Source of the DNA: Neobacillus cucumis
Lineage (GTDB): Bacteria > Bacillota > Bacilli > Bacillales_B > DSM-18226
Assembly (NCBI RefSeq): GCF_023715505.1
Contig: NZ_JAMBOH010000063.1
Location: 1 to 8,458 of the forward strand
Direction: 5' to 3'
DNA length: 8,458 bases
Part shown: in pieces, positions 5,389 to 8,458 of the stretch
How the letters are laid out: the number at the start of each line of letters is the position of its first letter
How positions within the stretch are numbered: the stretch's first letter is position 1
Made by a program: the position numbers and the translations under genes
The notes under the pieces: generated by a model
Seen by the model: the letters and a program-made list of their open reading frames with translations, nothing else
What the model was told of the DNA's origin: nothing
The model's database searches: none

Positions 5389-7376
5389 AAAAGCTTACTT
5401 TAGAAAATTTCAGGCAATATAAAGGAATCCATGAGATAGAATTACTTCCAAAATCTAGTGATAAAAATGTAACAGTAATATTGGGCCAAAATACAAGCGG
5501 TAAAACAACTTTATTACAAGCCTTTAATTGGGTATTATTTGGAAAGGCTAACTTTAAAACAAAAGATTTTTTGTTGAATCTCGAATTAGCCCAGGAAATG
5601 AATATTCATCAGACTTATTACGTAAGTGTTACATTAGAACTTATTCATAATTTTCTAGAATTTACAATTCAAAGGAAACAAGAATATAGGAGTACAAGAA
5701 GTGGAAATGTTGTAGAACCTAAACAAGCTATCTTAAAAATTTCGTATAAGGATGATGATGGGCGGACAATATTTGTGGATGAGACAGAACATGAAGAAAC
5801 GATAAATAAAATTATTCCAGAAGAATTAATGTCATATTTTTTCTTCGATGGTGAACGAATCGAAAACTTAGGTCGAAATGAAAAAAAGGGAAAAGAGGAT
5901 TTAGCACTTGCTGTTAAAACCGTCCTAGGTTTAGAGGCATTAAATAATGCAGTAATTCACTTAGAACGTGGAACTGTTAATAGTGTTATCGGACAGTATA
6001 CTAATAACATGGATTATGAGGGTAATTTTGAATTATCTGAAGTAAAAAGATCAATTGATGAATACCAAGTAAAGCTAAACGAAAATGAGAGAATATTAGA
6101 AGATAATAATAACTCTATAGAATACTTTCAACATGAAAAAGAAAATTTAGAGGGTATTTTAAAAGAGAATCAAAATGTGAAAACACTACAGCTAGAAAGA
6201 AAGCAAAATGAATCACAAATTAACACTTTAAAGAGAAATAATAATGACCATGCAACCAGAATAAAAAAAGATTTTAATAGCAAAGCACCTTTTTTCTTCG
6301 GGAAACACTTAATTTCTAAAGCAATGGATGTGCTAAAAGAAAGTAACTCTTTTGACAAAGGTATACCTCATATGCACGGTGATTCTATTGATTTCATAGT
6401 ACAAAGAGGACAATGCCTATGCGGAACTATTATTAGAGATGGAAATGAAGCTTATATACACTTAAAGAAAGAACAGTCCTATCTGCCACCTCAATCAATT
6501 GGTACATTAATTCAAACATTTAGAAAAGAAGCTTCATTTTTTATTGATTCAAGTAATGGTCTTTATTCGGATGTGTCTGAAGAGTATAAAAAAATAAGAC
6601 AAAATAAAAACGATATTTCTAGATTCACTGAGAGAAATGAGAAAATAAGTAGCGAAATTGAAATTGACACTGATATTGGTGAAGTTGAAAAAAAACTTGC
6701 AAATGTAAAGAAGAAACTAAAAGAACTTGAGAAAGAAAGGGTAGAAATTCTTGCTGATCAGAAAACGCTCCAAAAAGAAATGGAAAACCTAGGAAAGAGG
6801 CGGGATGAACTCTCATTAACTGATGAGAAAAATAAGCAAATAAATGAGTATATAACATATGCAAGAGAAGTGGCTTATAAACTATCTTCAACTTATAAGA
6901 AGAAAGAAGAAGAAATAAGGCTAGCTCTTGAACAAAATGTAAATGAAATATTTAACAAAATGTATCATGGAAACCGTTCAATAAAGATTAATAGTAGATA
7001 CGTTTATGATTTGGATACACCAAATATTAATAGCATTTATGCAAATAAGGCTGATGAATCTAAAGGATTAGAGATTGTCACGAGCTTTTCTTTTATATGT
7101 GGAATAGTGAAATTGGCTAGAGAAAATAGTGATAACTTTGATGTTGATATGACTTCTGAATCATACCCATTAGTTATGGATGGACCATTTTCAAATGCTG
7201 ATGAGAAACATGTTGAAAATATAGCAAACATTATGCCAAAAGTAGCAGAGCAAGTTATTATTTTTGTAATGCATAAAGATTGGAAGTATGCGGAATCTGT
7301 ATTAGCAAATAAAATGAGTAATAAATATGAGTTAGTAAAACAATCTGAAACTAGCACTGTACTTAAGGAGTGTTAA
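5379..7376 (+). CDS. DndD/Rad50-like coiled-coil ATPase
   Basis: A 665-residue SMC/Rad50-type ATPase, close in length and layout to DndD of DNA phosphorothioation systems. The N-terminal lobe has LTLENFRQYKG, Walker A GQNTSGKTT (36-44, K42) and FFFDGE (154-159), a motif typical of DndD-type proteins. Two coiled-coil arms (about 220-300 and 405-525) flank a tip with C346-L-C348-G, a possible metal hook of CxC rather than Rad50's CxxC form. The C-terminal lobe has a signature-like SKGLEIVTSFSFI (from 561), Walker B PLVMDGPFSNAD (D601) and a switch His in FVMHKDW. Walker B lacks the usual Glu directly after Asp. The fold implies ATP-gated DNA binding or sensing and dimer formation. No dndB, dndC or dndE is nearby, so a sulfur-modification role is unlikely; I infer an effector or sensor partner of the upstream nuclease-helicase. 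Confidence 0.88.
   Translation: MLIKKLTLENFRQYKGIHEIELLPKSSDKNVTVILGQNTSGKTTLLQAFNWVLFGKANFKTKDFLLNLELAQEMNIHQTYYVSVTLELIHNFLEFTIQRKQEYRSTRSGNVVEPKQAILKISYKDDDGRTIFVDETEHEETINKIIPEELMSYFFFDGERIENLGRNEKKGKEDLALAVKTVLGLEALNNAVIHLERGTVNSVIGQYTNNMDYEGNFELSEVKRSIDEYQVKLNENERILEDNNNSIEYFQHEKENLEGILKENQNVKTLQLERKQNESQINTLKRNNNDHATRIKKDFNSKAPFFFGKHLISKAMDVLKESNSFDKGIPHMHGDSIDFIVQRGQCLCGTIIRDGNEAYIHLKKEQSYLPPQSIGTLIQTFRKEASFFIDSSNGLYSDVSEEYKKIRQNKNDISRFTERNEKISSEIEIDTDIGEVEKKLANVKKKLKELEKERVEILADQKTLQKEMENLGKRRDELSLTDEKNKQINEYITYAREVAYKLSSTYKKKEEEIRLALEQNVNEIFNKMYHGNRSIKINSRYVYDLDTPNINSIYANKADESKGLEIVTSFSFICGIVKLARENSDNFDVDMTSESYPLVMDGPFSNADEKHVENIANIMPKVAEQVIIFVMHKDWKYAESVLANKMSNKYELVKQSETSTVLKEC
7365..7370 (+). 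promoter_or_regulatory. Ribosome binding site of the last operon gene
   Basis: AAGGAG lies inside the ATPase gene's last codons. It is 5 bases before ATG 7376 and 8 bases before ATG 7379. It overlaps the GTG at 7370, which therefore cannot be the start. Confidence 0.75.
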
Positions 7377-7879
7377 TGATGTTTAATACTGAATACGTAT
7401 TTAAGGGTAAACATGCAAACTTCGTATCGAAGTTAGCAGAAAATAAAGGATTAGGCATATTTAAACGCAATATGGATGTTTATTTACTGGCTCCAATTAT
7501 TGGGAAATATTATAACAGAACGGCAACTGAGGATAAGGAAGCTACAAATACTACAAAAATATTTGCAGATGTAATTATAAAAGAACAGATTAAGTTAGAA
7601 TTTATTTATAGAGTTATAATGTTACTCCATGGAAATGAATCATCAGAAGAAAAAATTAAACGCGCATTTCATGATGATAATAAGGAAGATCGAATGAAAG
7701 AAAATATGGAAATTTTTAATTTATATGTTCTTGGCGGAGTCGAAATCTTGTATGAAAAATTGTTAGAAGATGCAGTGGACCAAGATGACTTTTTAGATAA
7801 TTTGTATCAATTAGTTGACGAATTTAACAATGATTTTGCTGAAACGGAAGACTTTGATATATACGAACTTGCAAAATAA
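7376..7879 (+). CDS. 167-residue acidic protein of the defence-like operon, unknown function
   Basis: Last gene of the operon, overlapping the ATPase stop by one base (TAATG). ATG 7379, one codon later, is an equally good start and has better spacing from AAGGAG. The product is soluble, helical and acidic towards the C-terminus, with no membrane segment, signal peptide or metal motif. Visible landmarks are KGKHANFVSKL near the N-terminus, a hydrophobic MDVYLLAPIIGKYY, FIYRVIMLLHGN in the middle, then RAFHDD and IFNLYVLGGVEILYEKLL, and an Asp/Glu-rich tail. The DndD-like neighbour invites comparison with the small DndE protein, but I see no convincing DndE motif. I do not recognise the family. 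Position and coupling suggest a stable partner of the ATPase, perhaps a regulatory or specificity subunit. Confidence 0.78.
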   Translation: MMFNTEYVFKGKHANFVSKLAENKGLGIFKRNMDVYLLAPIIGKYYNRTATEDKEATNTTKIFADVIIKEQIKLEFIYRVIMLLHGNESSEEKIKRAFHDDNKEDRMKENMEIFNLYVLGGVEILYEKLLEDAVDQDDFLDNLYQLVDEFNNDFAETEDFDIYELAK

Positions 7880-8272
7880 TTTAGTATTAGCTTGAAAATT
7901 TGTTTCTTATTTTGCATGACCAATTGTAGAAAACTTTTTGCTGTATTACATTAGATAATTAATTCGAAAATCGAACATAATAGCTGTAGTTAGGGCCTAT
8001 GCTGTTAACAGGTGACCATGTATTGTAAGGGGTAATCTTATGTAGTCCCTACTGGTAAAGGTTTACATTTCAAAATAAATAGAGCTAAAAAGTATAGATG
8101 GGATTATATTAATAGATGAAAAGACACTAGTGTTGCATTAAAAATATCGTAATTTTCAGTTTAGTCATCTTTCTTATTTAGAGCCAAAAAAGTAAATACC
8201 CAATCAAAGGTGGCTCCATCCATTTGGAAATTTATTTACAATTAGACCTATGTGACGACCACATTTTATTTA
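7880..8272 (+). other. Gene-free stretch between the operon and the right-hand transposase
   Basis: About 390 AT-rich bases with frequent stops in all frames and no ribosome binding site followed by a usable frame. No clear intrinsic terminator closes the operon: the short palindrome TTCGAAAATCGAA (7963-7975) has only a 5-base stem and no T run after it. A slightly more GC-rich patch (about 7990-8065) has no recognisable coding or RNA pattern. The part nearest 8272 probably includes the end of the transposon whose gene follows; GAGCCA (8181-8186) and TGGCTC (8211-8216) are inverted there, but the tip cannot be fixed. Confidence 0.5.
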
Positions 8273-8458
8273 TCAAGGAGTAGCCTTTCCTTCAATCTTT
8301 CGAAGCCAGATATTCGCTGGTTTCCACAATACTGCCCTTAAAAAACGACTAATTTGTAAGGTTTTTCGCTTGCTTCTAGTTTCGATTTGCACAAGAACAT
8401 GTAGGCAAAAAACAATAAGTGCGATAAACACTTGATTTTGAATCGCCCATTCGCTTTG
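8273..8458 (-). CDS. IS4-like transposase, C-terminal part (runs off the right edge)
   Basis: An open minus-strand frame runs from the window edge to TGA at 8275..8273 and encodes 61 residues. It starts QSEWAIQNQVFIALIVFCL and later reads QISRFLRAVLWKPANIWLRK. The A-x-QNQ-x-(Y/F)IALI pattern followed by a hydrophobic helix is the typical C-terminal end of IS4-type DDE transposases (DDE_Tnp_1 fold), where it follows the catalytic Glu region. The catalytic residues lie outside the window, so whether the gene is intact cannot be judged. With the IS66 and IS21 remnants on the other side, it brackets the operon between mobile elements. The family name is by pattern; another DDE family of similar fold is possible. 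Confidence 0.72.
   Translation of the reverse strand, partial: QSEWAIQNQVFIALIVFCLHVLVQIETRSKRKTLQISRFLRAVLWKPANIWLRKIEGKATP

Noticed and set aside
7037..7357. Minus-strand open frame of 106 codons inside the ATPase gene
   Set aside because: Antisense to the Walker B region of a well-supported gene; composition is that of a shadow frame.
5379..7376. Assignment of the ATPase as true DndD of a phosphorothioation system
   Set aside because: The DndD-like motifs are clear, but dndB, dndC and dndE are absent and the operon is bounded by IS remains, so only a family resemblance is claimed.
7370..7879. GTG at 7370 as start of the last gene
   Set aside because: It overlaps the AAGGAG binding site itself; ATG 7376 or 7379 stands at a usable distance.
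7990..8065. Possible structured RNA or riboswitch in the GC-richer patch after the operon
   Set aside because: Only short pairings such as TAGGG/CCCTA could be drawn; no known RNA core motif is visible and no gene follows on the same strand.

Overview
The window reads as chromosomal or plasmid DNA from a low-GC Gram-positive bacterium of the order Bacillales (a Bacillus or Lysinibacillus type of organism). This is inferred from the AT-rich codon use, strong AGGAGG-type ribosome binding sites, GTG starts and Bacillus-like insertion sequences. No core metabolic gene is present. It is an accessory region: one intact AT-rich operon sitting between remains of three insertion sequences.

Left part (about 1-2135): a decayed IS66-family element on the minus strand. 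Its order is tnpA (unusually short), tnpB (intact) and tnpC (an in-frame amber codon, and its 3' end is gone). The tnpA-side terminus, GTAAGC on the minus strand, lies at 2135. The far left edge may carry the promoter and ribosome binding site of a minus-strand gene that begins at or just beyond base 1.

Middle-left (about 2136-2880): an internally deleted IS21-family element on the plus strand. It keeps the first 22 or so codons of istA, a probable scrap of the istA 3' end, the istB ATPase from just before its Walker A motif to its stop codon, and subterminal repeats at both ends.

Core (2948-7879): a plus-strand operon. A perfect 10-bp inverted repeat and an extended -10 promoter precede four tightly packed genes: (1) a 727-residue protein joining a phospholipase-D-like (HKD) nuclease domain to an SF2 DEAH helicase; (2) a 52-residue helical protein that overlaps both neighbours; (3) a 665-residue DndD/Rad50-like coiled-coil ATPase with a CxC hook; (4) a 167-residue acidic protein I do not recognise. 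Overlaps of 20, 10 and 1 base indicate translational coupling and suggest a fixed complex. Nuclease, helicase and SMC-like ATPase together, set among mobile-element debris, point to a defence system against phage or plasmids. No dnd, ssp, BREX or DISARM marker gene accompanies it here, so it is a good candidate for a little-described system. The defence role is inference.

Right part (7880-8458): about 390 bases with no gene I can support, followed by the last 61 codons of an IS4-like DDE transposase on the minus strand that runs off the right edge.
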